Notes: generated by a model not told the origin, from the sequence alone. A stretch of DNA of 64,000 nt from Streptomyces sp. A1277 (GCF_004795015.1 NZ_SSBI01000036.1:1-64000); one strand, 5' to 3'. Shown: positions 7,062 through 15,482, counted from the stretch's first letter. Numbers and translations: made by a program.

Positions 7062-8367
7062 AGCCGGCCTGTTCGACGGCGGGCGGGACCGCGACGGTGG
7101 CCTTGGCGGGGTCGAAGCTCTCCGCGACCGTCGCACCCCCGGCCGGCAGGTTGCGCATGAGCAGCCAGTACCCGAAGGCGGCGGCGGTGCCCAGCAGCGC
7201 GCAGGTCCCCCACAGCCACCCGGCGCCGAAGTGGTCGATGACCACACCGGACATCAGCGGCGCGACGAGCGCGGCGGCCGCCCAGGACAAGGTGTACATG
7301 CCCTGGTAGCGCCCCCGGCCGTGGGCGGGCGACAGCTGGACGACCAGGCCGTTCTGCACCGGCGCGTTGATGATCTCGCCGACGGTCCACACGCAGATGG
7401 TCAGCGCGTACAGGCCGACGGAGCCCGCGAAGGCGGTCAGTCCGAATCCGTATCCGGCCAGCAGCGAGGACGCGAGGAGCAGCCGGCGCGGGTCGCGGCT
7501 CTGGATGAACCGGGTGACGGGGATCTGGAGCGCGACGATGAGCACGCCGTTGACCGCGACCGCCGTGCCGAAGTCGGAGCTGCTGAACCCGTCGGCGCCC
7601 ATGGCGACCGGCAGGCCCACATAACCCTGCTGGAAGATCAGCGCGATCACGAAGGACAGCCCGACGACGCCCATGAACCGCCCGTCGCGCAGCACGGTGG
7701 ACAGCCGTACGCCGTCGCCGGACGGCGCACCGGCGACCGCACCGGTCGCCGCGGCCTCCCGCGGCCGGGACTCGGGCACCTTCAGGAAGACGACGACGGC
7801 ACAGATCAGGGTCATCGCCGCCTCGCCGATGAAGCCGGCGAGGTAGCTGTACTCGGCGACGAACCCGGCCCCGGCTGACGAGACGGCGAAACCGAGGTTG
7901 ACGGCCCAGTAGTTGAGCGAGAAGGCCCGCACCCGGTCCTCGGCGGGGACGATGTCGGCGATCATCGCCTGGACCGCCGGGCGCGAGGCGTTGCTCGCCA
8001 TGCCGACGAGGAAGGCGACGGCGGCGATGGCGACCGGGTGGACCATGAACCCGAGCACGGCGACCGACACGGCGGTGGAGACCTGGGCGGCGAGCATGGT
8101 GGGCCGCCGCCCGAGCCGGTCCGTCATCACCCCGGCCCCGAGCGAGGACACGACCCCGCCGAGCCCGTGCAGGGCGGCGACGAGACCGGCGTACGAGGCG
8201 GAGTAGCCGCGCTCCATGGTCAGGTACAGGGCCATGAAGGTGGCGACGAACGCCCCGAGGCGGTTGACCAGGGTGCTGGTCCACAGCCACCAGAACTCCC
8301 TGGGGAGACCGGAGACCGTTTCCCGGGTGGCCCGGGTGGCCCGTCCGAGACCGGCGGCGGCAGACAT
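7060..8367 (-). CDS. MFS transporter, drug-efflux type
   Basis: A 435-aa integral membrane protein with about 12 hydrophobic helices, typical of major facilitator proteins. The motif-A-like loop after helix 2 reads AGVMTDRLGRRPTML, the hallmark of proton-coupled DHA1 exporters. Early residues (REFWWLWTSTLVNRLGAFVA) match actinobacterial MFS proteins. The start is the ATG at 8367 after a GGGGGG purine run; a longer frame upstream runs antisense through gpmA and was rejected. Substrate is not predictable. It is a single gene ending in a shared hairpin with the Cys-rich peptide gene. Confidence 0.88.
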   Translation of the reverse strand: MSAAAGLGRATRATRETVSGLPREFWWLWTSTLVNRLGAFVATFMALYLTMERGYSASYAGLVAALHGLGGVVSSLGAGVMTDRLGRRPTMLAAQVSTAVSVAVLGFMVHPVAIAAVAFLVGMASNASRPAVQAMIADIVPAEDRVRAFSLNYWAVNLGFAVSSAGAGFVAEYSYLAGFIGEAAMTLICAVVVFLKVPESRPREAAATGAVAGAPSGDGVRLSTVLRDGRFMGVVGLSFVIALIFQQGYVGLPVAMGADGFSSSDFGTAVAVNGVLIVALQIPVTRFIQSRDPRRLLLASSLLAGYGFGLTAFAGSVGLYALTICVWTVGEIINAPVQNGLVVQLSPAHGRGRYQGMYTLSWAAAALVAPLMSGVVIDHFGAGWLWGTCALLGTAAAFGYWLLMRNLPAGGATVAESFDPAKATVAVPPAVEQAG

Positions 8368-8586
8368 ACGGGTTCCCCCCAAGGACGTACGGACGGTGTC
8401 GGGACCGGGCCGAAACGGTAAGTGGCCCATTGACGCTCCGAACATTACGAAGCACGAAGGTTCCCCTGCCACCCAATTGACACCAGTCGTCAAACGAGAA
8501 CCGGCGCCCCGCGCCCCCGCCCCGCCCCCTGTCCGCTCTATGACCGGTCGCGCACGGCCCTGACTGGTTCGATTACGCTCGGACCC

Positions 8587-9348
8587 ATGGCCGACGCACC
8601 GTACAAGCTGATCCTCCTCCGCCACGGCGAGAGCGAATGGAACGCGAAGAACCTGTTCACCGGTTGGGTGGACGTCAACCTCACCGAGAAGGGCGAGAAG
8701 GAGGCGGTCCGCGGCGGTGAGCTGCTGAAGGACGCCGGCCTGCTCCCCGATGTGCTGCACACCTCCCTCCAGAAGCGCGCCATCCGCACCGCCCAGCTCG
8801 CGCTGGAAGCCGCGGACCGCCACTGGATCCCCGTCCACCGCTCCTGGCGCCTGAACGAGCGCCACTACGGCGCCCTCCAGGGCAAGGACAAGGCCCAGAC
8901 GCTCGCCGAGTTCGGCGAGGAGCAGTTCATGCTCTGGCGCCGCTCGTACGACACCCCGCCGCCCGCCCTCGAGGACGGCACCGAGTTCTCCCAGAGCGAC
9001 GACGCCCGCTACGCGACGATCCCGCCGGAGCTGCGCCCGCGCACGGAGTGCCTGAAGGACGTCGTCATCCGCATGCTGCCGTACTGGTACGACAGCATCG
9101 TCCCCGACCTCCTGACCGGCCGCACGGTCCTGGTCGCCGCCCACGGCAACAGCCTCCGCGCCCTGGTCAAGCACCTCGACGGCATCTCCGACGCCGACAT
9201 CGCGGGCCTGAACATCCCCACGGGCATCCCGCTCACCTACGAACTCGACGCGGACTTCCGCCCCCTGAACCCGGGCGGCACGTACCTCGACGCGGACGCG
9301 GCGCAGGCGGCCATCGAGGCCGTGAAGAACCAGGGCAAGAAGAAGTAG
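8587..9348 (+). CDS. gpmA: 2,3-bisphosphoglycerate-dependent phosphoglycerate mutase
   Basis: This enzyme interconverts 3- and 2-phosphoglycerate in glycolysis and gluconeogenesis through a phosphohistidine. The 253-aa product has the catalytic LLRHGESEWN motif near residue 10, FTGWVDVNLTEKGEKEA, the substrate loop RSWRLNERHYGALQGKDKA, and the second histidine in LVAAHGNSLRALVKHL. Length and motifs match the dPGM family. It has its own promoter region and a textbook terminator immediately downstream, so it is monocistronic. Confidence 0.97.
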   Translation: MADAPYKLILLRHGESEWNAKNLFTGWVDVNLTEKGEKEAVRGGELLKDAGLLPDVLHTSLQKRAIRTAQLALEAADRHWIPVHRSWRLNERHYGALQGKDKAQTLAEFGEEQFMLWRRSYDTPPPALEDGTEFSQSDDARYATIPPELRPRTECLKDVVIRMLPYWYDSIVPDLLTGRTVLVAAHGNSLRALVKHLDGISDADIAGLNIPTGIPLTYELDADFRPLNPGGTYLDADAAQAAIEAVKNQGKKK

Positions 9349-9361
9349 TTCGACCATAACA

Positions 9362-9406
9362 AGCCCCCTACCTGCGGTTTCACCGCGCGTAGGGGGCTCG
9401 TTTTTT
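9362..9406 (+). terminator. intrinsic terminator of gpmA
   Basis: The inverted repeat AGCCCCCTAC (9362-9371) / GTAGGGGGCT (9389-9398) is followed by CG and a run of six T (9401-9406), 14 bp after the gpmA stop. This is one of the few classical Rho-independent terminators in the window. Confidence 0.95.
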
Positions 9407-9434
9407 GCCCTGGGCCGTGGCTGGGCCGTCCCGC

Positions 9435-9719
9435 TCAGATCCGGCGGATGCGAATCTCAACCGCGATCGGGAACGCCACCGGGATGACGACCCACAGGGT
9501 GAGGCCCATCCACGCAGCATTGAGTTGCTGGACGACGTGCAGAGTGTCCAAACAGAAGTCGATCGCCTCCACCGCGACGCCCAGGATCTCGCCTTGCCGG
9601 AGGCCGCAGCCGCCGCCCAGGTCGACCATCACTTGATACCGCTCCGCCATGCCCGCGCGCCCCGCGAAGAGCCGTTCCGTCGTCCAAGGCGTGACGCGCT
9701 TGATGTCACGGTGAACGCG
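9435..9719 (-). pseudogene. tyrosine-recombinase (phage integrase) remnant
   Basis: On the minus strand one frame reads VTPWTTERLFAGRAGMAERY and then LGGGCGLRQGEILGVAVEAI, followed by LDTLHVVQQL. This is the characteristic core-to-catalytic junction of actinobacterial site-specific integrases, where the R of GLRQGE is the first catalytic arginine. The domain is cut short on both sides. After VVQQL the frame changes to an unrelated hydrophobic tail ending at 9435, and the rest of the catalytic domain (HxxR, Tyr) is absent. It is therefore a decayed fragment of an integrative element, not an active enzyme. No att site or tRNA gene was identified beside it. Confidence 0.75.
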
Positions 9720-10003
9720 TGTCGAGGTACGGGAACGCGTGCAGCCGGAGCTGCGACTCCATCGAACCTTCCTCCGGTTCCGGACCGTATGTGGCGCAGA
9801 GCCGCGGTGACTGCTCTCCTCACTGTTCCCGCGGTAGCGATGAAGAGGATCCCTTCGAGGTGGATCTCGAGAGCCATGTCAGATCGTGTGGACATGGCGG
9901 GAGTCTGACGCATGAAGCGGACTCGCATCAGTCCACGACGCTCAAGCCGATTGCCCACTTCGGCAACGAGTCGTCCTCTCGGCCCTCCGCTAGGTTCAGC
10001 TCC
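9720..10003. other. non-coding or degraded stretch beside the integrase remnant
   Basis: No gene could be supported. Several frames are open on both strands, but none has a ribosome site or a recognisable domain. One minus-strand stretch starting MALEIHLEGILFIATAG is not matched to any family I know. Composition is somewhat lower in G+C than the core genes, consistent with decayed mobile DNA and the promoter of the next gene. Confidence 0.4.
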
Positions 10004-10798
10004 GTGCCCGAACAGACGGCCGACCACCGGTCCATCATTGACGCCATCCTCGACAACTGCCGCCGCTCAACGCTGCCGTATCAGCAGGCCCACCGCGGCG
10101 ATGCCTTCGGGACGGCATTCTGGTTCAACGATCTCGTGTCCGAGGACGATGACAGCGAGACGTATTCGCAGTACCTCGTGCCCGCAGGGTCGTTGACCCG
10201 GTACGACCTCGCCGAGATACGTCTACGGCGCGAGCTCTCGGATACGCCCATGAGCGCGAACGCCCTGATGATGCCGCAGTTCCGGGAGGGCTGGACACCG
10301 CTCGGTGACTCCGGCGTCTCCGTCCTGCCCGCCGCCGTCCTGCATGCGCTGGCGCGCCGGAAGAAGTGGGCGTGGGCGACCGACGAGATCACTGACGGCA
10401 TCGCCGCGAAGCCGGAGGACATCGCGCTGCTCGACGACGGCCCGGTGCCGGCATACGCGTTGGGCCATGACGTGGGGCCGGACCGCACTCAGCGGGAACA
10501 GGCCGTGGTCATCGGGGAGGTCACGCGACGCGGCGACGGCCATGGGTTCGTATGGGGTGGGCACGTACCCGAAGGCTGTGCCGGGGCGCCGGTTTTCGTC
10601 GGGCTCCACCTGGCGGACCGCAGCTTCAAGCTCGTGTGCCTCGGCGTGCTGCTGCCCGGCGAAGGCGAAGGCGCTACGGCGTGCCACCCCGTGGCCGCCT
10701 TCGACCGGATACGAACTGCCGTACGGGCCCTGCCGCAGCCGTCCGACGCCACCACCGCCACGCCCGCCCCGTCCCGGTGGTGGCGCAGGCGGAAGTGA
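10004..10798 (+). CDS. trypsin-fold-like protein lacking catalytic residues
   Basis: The 264-aa product (GTG at 10004) reads like a chymotrypsin-fold protease with its active site lost. GTAFWF resembles the usual GTGFLV strand. YLVPAGSLT lies where proteases have V-T-A-A-H. GDSGVSVLP resembles the aspartate strand DVAVL, and EGCAGAPVF corresponds to GNSGSPVF with Ala for the catalytic Ser. There is no signal peptide, so it is probably cytosolic. The alignment is by eye, so the fold is inferred rather than shown. It lies between an integrase remnant and a toxin-antitoxin-like pair. Starts farther upstream are open in frame but look non-coding. Confidence 0.6.
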   Translation: MPEQTADHRSIIDAILDNCRRSTLPYQQAHRGDAFGTAFWFNDLVSEDDDSETYSQYLVPAGSLTRYDLAEIRLRRELSDTPMSANALMMPQFREGWTPLGDSGVSVLPAAVLHALARRKKWAWATDEITDGIAAKPEDIALLDDGPVPAYALGHDVGPDRTQREQAVVIGEVTRRGDGHGFVWGGHVPEGCAGAPVFVGLHLADRSFKLVCLGVLLPGEGEGATACHPVAAFDRIRTAVRALPQPSDATTATPAPSRWWRRRK

Positions 10799-10856
10799 CG
10801 CGCGCCACCCCGCCCCGTACCCTGTGCCCCACGCGGGGAAGAGCGGGAGGGCGGAC

Positions 10857-11105
10857 ATGGGTGAGCCTTTGAAGACCTTTGTCGGTGGGGCCGAGGTCGA
10901 GGTGCCCAACAGCATTCCGGCGATCCGTGACGCCCTGCCCGAGGACCGGCGCGAGGAGTTCGACAGCGCCATCAACGAGGCCGGCGTGGACGAGATCCAG
11001 GCCGTGATGCGGCACTGGATGCTGGAGGCGGTGCCCGATCCGGAGGCCGAGCGGATTCTGGACCGGCTGGCGCAGGACGAGGCCGAGAGGCGGAGCGTCG
11101 CTTGA
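10857..11105 (+). CDS. putative antitoxin, DUF6247-like
   Basis: An 82-aa acidic protein. The stretch IPAIRDALPEDRREEFDSAI resembles small actinobacterial proteins (DUF6247-like) that often precede ParE/RelE-type genes. The rest is helical, with ERILDRLAQDEAERRS at the end. The start is ATG 10857 with GGGAGGGCGG upstream. Its stop overlaps the next start (TTGA), the usual coupling of antitoxin and toxin genes. The antitoxin role is inferred from size, charge and this coupling; a DNA-binding domain is not obvious. Confidence 0.55.
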   Translation: MGEPLKTFVGGAEVEVPNSIPAIRDALPEDRREEFDSAINEAGVDEIQAVMRHWMLEAVPDPEAERILDRLAQDEAERRSVA

Positions 11106-11344
11106 GCTTCCGGATCTCCTATGCGCCGCCCGCCGACGACACCCTGGCCAAGATGCGGGACGGTGACACCTTCCGGGACGAGATGGCGGGCACCCTGGGG
11201 TGTGAGCCGTACGGGCACGGGTCGTCCGCCGTCAAGGGGGAGCACGATCGCCGGGAGGCGACGGTCGCCGGGGCGATCGTGCTCTATTACGTCTCCGGTT
11301 CGGTCCTGACCGTCACCGTCGTACGGCTCGTCCCGCTCCCCTGA
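11102..11344 (+). CDS. putative RelE/ParE-type toxin
   Basis: An 80-aa protein with a TTG start overlapping the stop of the upstream gene. The N terminus FRISYAPPADDTLAKMRD and the C terminus IVLYYVSGSVLTVTVVRLVPL match the layout of ParE/RelE toxins: an early strand-helix, then two C-terminal strands with Tyr/Arg. The central part is shortened. Together with the upstream ORF it forms a probable type II toxin-antitoxin pair. Evidence is gene architecture and general resemblance only; toxicity is untested. Confidence 0.55.
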   Translation: MSFRISYAPPADDTLAKMRDGDTFRDEMAGTLGCEPYGHGSSAVKGEHDRREATVAGAIVLYYVSGSVLTVTVVRLVPLP

Positions 11345-11351
11345 TACCGGG

Positions 11352-12158
11352 TCAGGCCAGCTTGGCGGCCTGGGCGTCGATCACCGCGGTCGGCATGTCG
11401 AAGTCGCCGCCGGCGCCCGCGGCGGCGAAGTTCAGCGCGGTGAGCGAGGCCAGCGTGGTGCCCTGGCGGACCTCGATGAGCTTCAGCGCGCTCTTCTCGC
11501 CGTCCGCCTCCACCGTCACCGTCCAGGCGACGGCTTCCTCGCCGCCCTTGACCTGCTCCTCCGCGATCTTGACGACCTTCTGCTTCTCCCCGGCGGCGGT
11601 GAGCGTGAAGCCGGACGCGCACTCGGTCGCGGCGGTGCGCAGCGAGGTCAGCGCCTCCTCGGCGCCCTTGCCGTCGTACGAGGAGAGCGTGGCGAGGGTC
11701 GTCGTGATGTCGAAGGCGGCCTCGAAGGCCTTCTCGGCGTCGGCGCTGTCCTTGTCGGCGCCCTTCTTCGGCTCGCTGACCACCTTGCGCTGCGTGGAGG
11801 CGGCGGGGGAGCCGGCCTTGGCGCCCATCAGCACATCGGCGAAGACGTCGCAGGCCGCCTTGTCCACGGTCACGTCCTTGCCCTCGACGGAGTCGCCCGG
11901 GCCGGCCTTGGTGATCTTGTGGGCCTTGACGTCGCCCTGGGCCAGCGATGCCTTCTCCAGCTCGGCGGCGGACAGCGCCTTGGCGGAAGCCTGGTCCGCG
12001 TCCTTGTCGGCGCCCTTGTCCGAGGGCTTGGCCGAAGCGGAACCCGCCGCCTTGCCGGTGTCCTTGTCGTCGCTGTCCGAGCCGCAGGCCGCGGTGAACA
12101 GGGCCAGGGACATCACGGTGGCGGCAACGGCGGTACGGCGTATGGCAGTGGGTCGCAT
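11352..12158 (-). CDS. secreted lipoprotein of unknown function
   Basis: A 268-aa exported lipoprotein. The N terminus MRPTAIRRTAVAATVMSL leads to a lipobox (FTAAC), followed by a Lys/Asp/Ser/Ala-rich linker of about 45 residues and a globular domain with two cysteines (KAACDVF and ATECASGF) that may form a disulfide. The second half resembles small extracellular ligand-binding domains such as the PknH sensor type, but only loosely. The start is ATG 12158, preceded by AGAAGGAC; an in-frame start 12 codons upstream is less likely. It is convergent with the toxin-like gene, 7 bp apart. Confidence 0.8.
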   Translation of the reverse strand: MRPTAIRRTAVAATVMSLALFTAACGSDSDDKDTGKAAGSASAKPSDKGADKDADQASAKALSAAELEKASLAQGDVKAHKITKAGPGDSVEGKDVTVDKAACDVFADVLMGAKAGSPAASTQRKVVSEPKKGADKDSADAEKAFEAAFDITTTLATLSSYDGKGAEEALTSLRTAATECASGFTLTAAGEKQKVVKIAEEQVKGGEEAVAWTVTVEADGEKSALKLIEVRQGTTLASLTALNFAAAGAGGDFDMPTAVIDAQAAKLA

Positions 12159-12359
12159 GGCCCGTCCTTCTGTCTCAAGGTGTTTCGCCCGCACGAAACA
12201 GCCACGCCGGGTTCGGCGCGGCCGGAATGGGGTCGTGGTCGTGGGGGTGAGCCAACTCTATGAGGATGCTGTGGTTTGACAAACCTTTACTGTGGGCATC
12301 GCACGTGATCGTGACGACGTCGTGATCACTTCGCTCACACCGTTCAGGGGGAGTCAGCC

Positions 12360-13367
12360 GTGCCGATCGATTCCGTACTCTCCGATGTGCTCGGCTCGTC
12401 GGGCATACCGCCTGAGCTGGTCGCCTCGTGCGAACCGCTCACCGGGGGCACGTACAACACCGTCACCCGCGTGACGCTGACCGACGGGCGGGAGTGGGTC
12501 GTGAAGGTCCCGCCGCCCACCGCCGGGGACTGCCTGGCGTACGAGCGCGACCTGCTGGTCAACGAGGTGACGTTCTACTCCGCGGCCGCCGGTGTCGCCG
12601 AGGAGACCGGCGTGCCCGGCCTCGTGTGCAGCGCGCTCGATCCGGCCGCGCCCCCGGGGGCGTACGTGGTGATGTCCGCGCGCCCCGGGCAGCCCTGGCA
12701 CGAGCTGACCGGGGCCATGGCCGACGGTGAGGAGGCGCGGCTGCGCACCGAACTGGGGCGGATGGTGGGCCGGTTGCACGGTCTGCCCGCGCCGGGCGGG
12801 TTCGGCTATCCCTCCGGGGCGCTCGGGCCGCTCGCGCCCGCCTGGCGGGAGGCGTTCACCGCGATGACGGACGCGGTGCTGGCCGACGCGCGGAGGTACG
12901 CGGCGCGGCTGCCCCGTACGGCGGCGGACATCGGCGCGCTGCTCGGCTCCGCCTCGTACGTGCTGGACGACGTCACCCGGCCCGCGCTCGTCCACTTCGA
13001 TCTGTGGCAGGGCAACATCCTGGTCACCGGCGAGCCGGGGGCCCGGCGGGTCGGCGGGATCATCGACGGGGAGCGGATGTTCTGGGGCGACCCGGCCGCC
13101 GACTTCGTGTCGCTCGCCCTGTTCGGTGACCTCGCGGACGACAAGGACTTCCTCGCCGGTTACGGGAGTTCGGCGCCGGGCGGGCCGGTGGAGTTCGACG
13201 GGTCGCTGCGGCTGCGGCTCGCGCTCTACCGGGCGTATCTGTATCTGATCATGCTGGTGGAGACGGTGCCGCGCGGTACGTCCGGCGAGCAGCTGGAGTG
13301 GACCTGGAACGAGGTCGCGCCCCGGCTGGAAGCCGCCCTGGAGGAGGTGGCGGCGGCGCGCGGGTGA
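12360..13367 (+). CDS. phosphotransferase, aminoglycoside/fructosamine-kinase family
   Basis: A 335-aa kinase-like enzyme. It has the N-terminal lobe LTGGTYNTVTRVTLTDG and EWVVKVPP (ATP lysine), catalytic HFDLWQGNIL (the HxDxxxxN signature) and IIDGERMFWGDPAADF (metal aspartate), as in APH/fructosamine-kinase proteins. The substrate is unknown; similar actinobacterial genes are annotated as phosphotransferases acting on sugars, amines or antibiotics. The GTG start follows a GGGGGAGTCAGCC ribosome site. It is convergent with the YbjN gene. Confidence 0.85.
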   Translation: MPIDSVLSDVLGSSGIPPELVASCEPLTGGTYNTVTRVTLTDGREWVVKVPPPTAGDCLAYERDLLVNEVTFYSAAAGVAEETGVPGLVCSALDPAAPPGAYVVMSARPGQPWHELTGAMADGEEARLRTELGRMVGRLHGLPAPGGFGYPSGALGPLAPAWREAFTAMTDAVLADARRYAARLPRTAADIGALLGSASYVLDDVTRPALVHFDLWQGNILVTGEPGARRVGGIIDGERMFWGDPAADFVSLALFGDLADDKDFLAGYGSSAPGGPVEFDGSLRLRLALYRAYLYLIMLVETVPRGTSGEQLEWTWNEVAPRLEAALEEVAAARG

Positions 13368-13382
13368 CCTCGGTGACGGCGG

Positions 13383-13910
13383 TCAGCCGGCCGGGCGCTG
13401 GGTGAGGTGGGCGAAGGCGTCGAGGTTGCGCGTGGACTCGCCGCGCGACACCCGCCAGGCGTACTCCTTGCGGATCGCGGTCGCGAAACCGATCTCCAGC
13501 AGGGAGTTGAAGGCGCCGTCGGCCGCTTCGAGGACGGAGCCGAGGAGCCGGTCCAGCTCATCGGGCGTCACCACGGAGAGCGGCAGCTTGCCGGCGAGGT
13601 AGATGTCCCCGAGCGAGTCGATCGCGTAACCCACGCCGAACAGGCGCAGGTTGTGCTCCAGCAGCCAGCGGTGCACCGCCGCGTGGTTCTCGTCGGGGTG
13701 CCGGATGACGAACGCGTTGAGGGAGAGGCTGTGGGCGCCGACGATGAGTGAGCAGGTGGTGGCGAGCTTGCGGGTGCCGGGGAGTTGGACGACGTAGTTG
13801 CCGGATGCGGGGCTCTCCCAGTCGAGCCCGGCGTCCGCGAAGGCCGCTTCGAGGACCTGGGCGGCACGGGTGACCTCGTTCTTCGCCGGTTCCTCAGGTG
13901 CGTCAGCCAT
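13383..13910 (-). CDS. YbjN domain protein
   Basis: A 175-aa protein with the YbjN / type III secretion chaperone-like fold: LVGAHSLSLNAFVIRHPDE region, VHRWLLEHNLRLFGVGYAID, DIYLAGKLPLSVVTPDELDRLLG. It is soluble, without signal peptide. In streptomycetes it lies immediately upstream of mshA on the same strand, as here (49 bp gap), so they may be co-transcribed in the order YbjN downstream of mshA. Molecular role is unknown. Confidence 0.85.
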   Translation of the reverse strand: MADAPEEPAKNEVTRAAQVLEAAFADAGLDWESPASGNYVVQLPGTRKLATTCSLIVGAHSLSLNAFVIRHPDENHAAVHRWLLEHNLRLFGVGYAIDSLGDIYLAGKLPLSVVTPDELDRLLGSVLEAADGAFNSLLEIGFATAIRKEYAWRVSRGESTRNLDAFAHLTQRPAG

Positions 13911-13958
13911 GTTCCGAGCGTACGTCAGGTGGCGAAGGCGTGCGGGCGGGGCGGGGCC

Positions 13959-15323
13959 TCACGCCTGGCGGGTCCGGGCCCGCCTGCGGTGTTCCTGCAC
14001 GGCCGCCGTGTAGACCTCGGCCGTGGCCGCCGCGGCCGTGTCCCAGCCGAACCGCTGCGCGTGCTCCGCCGCCGCGCCGCCCATCCGGGCGACCAGCTGC
14101 GGCGCCTCGGCGAATCGTTCCAGCGCCCGCGCGTACGCCTCCGGCTCGTGCCCGGGTATCAGGAAGCCGCTGACCCCGTCGCGCACGGCCACCGGGAGGC
14201 CGCCCACGGCCGCAGCGACGACCGGGGTGCCGGCCGCCTGGGCCTCGATGGCGACCAGGCCGAAGGACTCGCTGTGCGAGGGCATGACCAGCACGGACGC
14301 GGCCCGGAACCAGTCGGCCAGCTGGTCCTGCCCGACCGGCGGGTGGAACCGTACGACGTCCGCGATGCCGAGCCGGGCCGCGAGCTTCTGCAACCCCTCC
14401 GGCTTGGCGAGCCCGCTGCCGCTGGGGCCGCCGACGACGGGCACCACGATCCGGGAGCGCAGGGCGGGGTCGCGGTCCAGCAGCACGGCGACCGCGCGCA
14501 GCAGCACGTCGGGGGCCTTCAGCGGCTGGATGCGGCCCGCGAAGAGCGGGATCAGGGCGTCCTGGGGCAGGCCCAGGCGGGCGCGGGCGGCGGCGCGGCC
14601 GTCGGCTGGGCGGAAGCGGTCCAGGTTGACACCGGGGTGGACGACGGCGACGGCGTGCGGGTCGGCGTCGTAGAAGCGGACGAGTTCGTCGGCCTCCTCG
14701 GCGGTGTTCGCGATCAGCCGGTCGGCCGCGTCGACGATCTGGGTCTCGCCGATGACCCGGGCGGCGGGTTCGGGCGTGTCGCCCTCGGCGAGCGCCGCGT
14801 TCTTGACCTTGGCCATGGTGTGCATGGCGTGGACGAGGGGGACGCCCCAGCGCTGGGCGGCGAGCCAGCCGACGTGGCCGGAGAGCCAGTAGTGGGAGTG
14901 CACCAGGTCGTAGTAGCCGGGGCGCTGGCCGGCCCACGCCTGCATCACGCCGTGCGTGAAGGCGCAGAGCTGGGCGGGCAGCTCCTCCTTGGCCAGGCCC
15001 TCGTACGGGCCCGCGTCGACGTGCCGGACCAGGACGCCGGGCGCCAGCTCGACGGCCTCGGGCAGCCCGCCGGTGGTGGAGCGGGTGAAGATCTCGACCT
15101 CGATGTTGATCGCGGCCAGCCGCTTGGCCAGCTCCACGATGTACACGTTCATGCCGCCGGCGTCGCCCGTCCCCGGCTGGTGCAGCGGGGAGGTGTGCAC
15201 GGAGAGCATCGCGATGCGGCGCGGCCTGCGGTGGGCGCCGGAGAAGGAGCCGGTGAGGCCAGAGGGAAACCTGCGACGCGGTGCGACGCGGCTGCCGCCG
15301 AGCCGAGAGACGTACTGGCTCAC
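13959..15323 (-). CDS. mshA: D-inositol-3-phosphate glycosyltransferase
   Basis: MshA performs the first committed step of mycothiol synthesis, joining GlcNAc from UDP-GlcNAc to 1L-myo-inositol 1-phosphate. The 454-aa GT4/GT-B protein has the family N terminus MLSVHTSPLHQPGTGDAGGMN (split: MLSVHTSPLHQPG then TGDAGGMNVY), HSHYWLSGHVGW and the sugar-nucleotide loop AGRIQPLKAPD. It also has the C-terminal E-x7-E motif region MPSHSESFGLVAIEAQAAGTP. The GTG start has GAGGAGGAC upstream and gives an N-terminal extension of about 38 residues before the conserved domain, common in Streptomyces. MshD lies elsewhere in the window. Confidence 0.96.
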   Translation of the reverse strand: MSQYVSRLGGSRVAPRRRFPSGLTGSFSGAHRRPRRIAMLSVHTSPLHQPGTGDAGGMNVYIVELAKRLAAINIEVEIFTRSTTGGLPEAVELAPGVLVRHVDAGPYEGLAKEELPAQLCAFTHGVMQAWAGQRPGYYDLVHSHYWLSGHVGWLAAQRWGVPLVHAMHTMAKVKNAALAEGDTPEPAARVIGETQIVDAADRLIANTAEEADELVRFYDADPHAVAVVHPGVNLDRFRPADGRAAARARLGLPQDALIPLFAGRIQPLKAPDVLLRAVAVLLDRDPALRSRIVVPVVGGPSGSGLAKPEGLQKLAARLGIADVVRFHPPVGQDQLADWFRAASVLVMPSHSESFGLVAIEAQAAGTPVVAAAVGGLPVAVRDGVSGFLIPGHEPEAYARALERFAEAPQLVARMGGAAAEHAQRFGWDTAAAATAEVYTAAVQEHRRRARTRQA

Positions 15324-15410
15324 GTCGTCCGTCCTCCTCGCTGGGCCCGGGTGCCGACACGGTTCACGGCATCGGAACCGAAGGGGCGCGCGGTCCCTTC
15401 GCAGGTGGGG

Positions 15411-15436
15411 AACAGCGGAATCCCTCCTTTCATTTC
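15411..15436 (-). promoter_or_regulatory. candidate SigR-type promoter of mshA
   Basis: On the minus strand GAAAT (15436-15432) and GTT (15413-15411) are separated by 18 bp. This is one mismatch from the SigR consensus GGAAT-N18-GTT. It sits about 90 bp upstream of the mshA start. Mycothiol genes are known SigR (thiol-oxidative stress) targets in S. coelicolor, which makes the match more believable than chance. Confidence 0.45.
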
Positions 15437-15482
15437 CGCTTTACCAAATCATTACGGTGACGCCGCGGCGCGTCGCCACGAT

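Noticed and set aside
8368..9357. Upstream extension of the MFS gene through gpmA
   Set aside because: It runs antisense to gpmA; the MFS family begins at the ATG at 8367.
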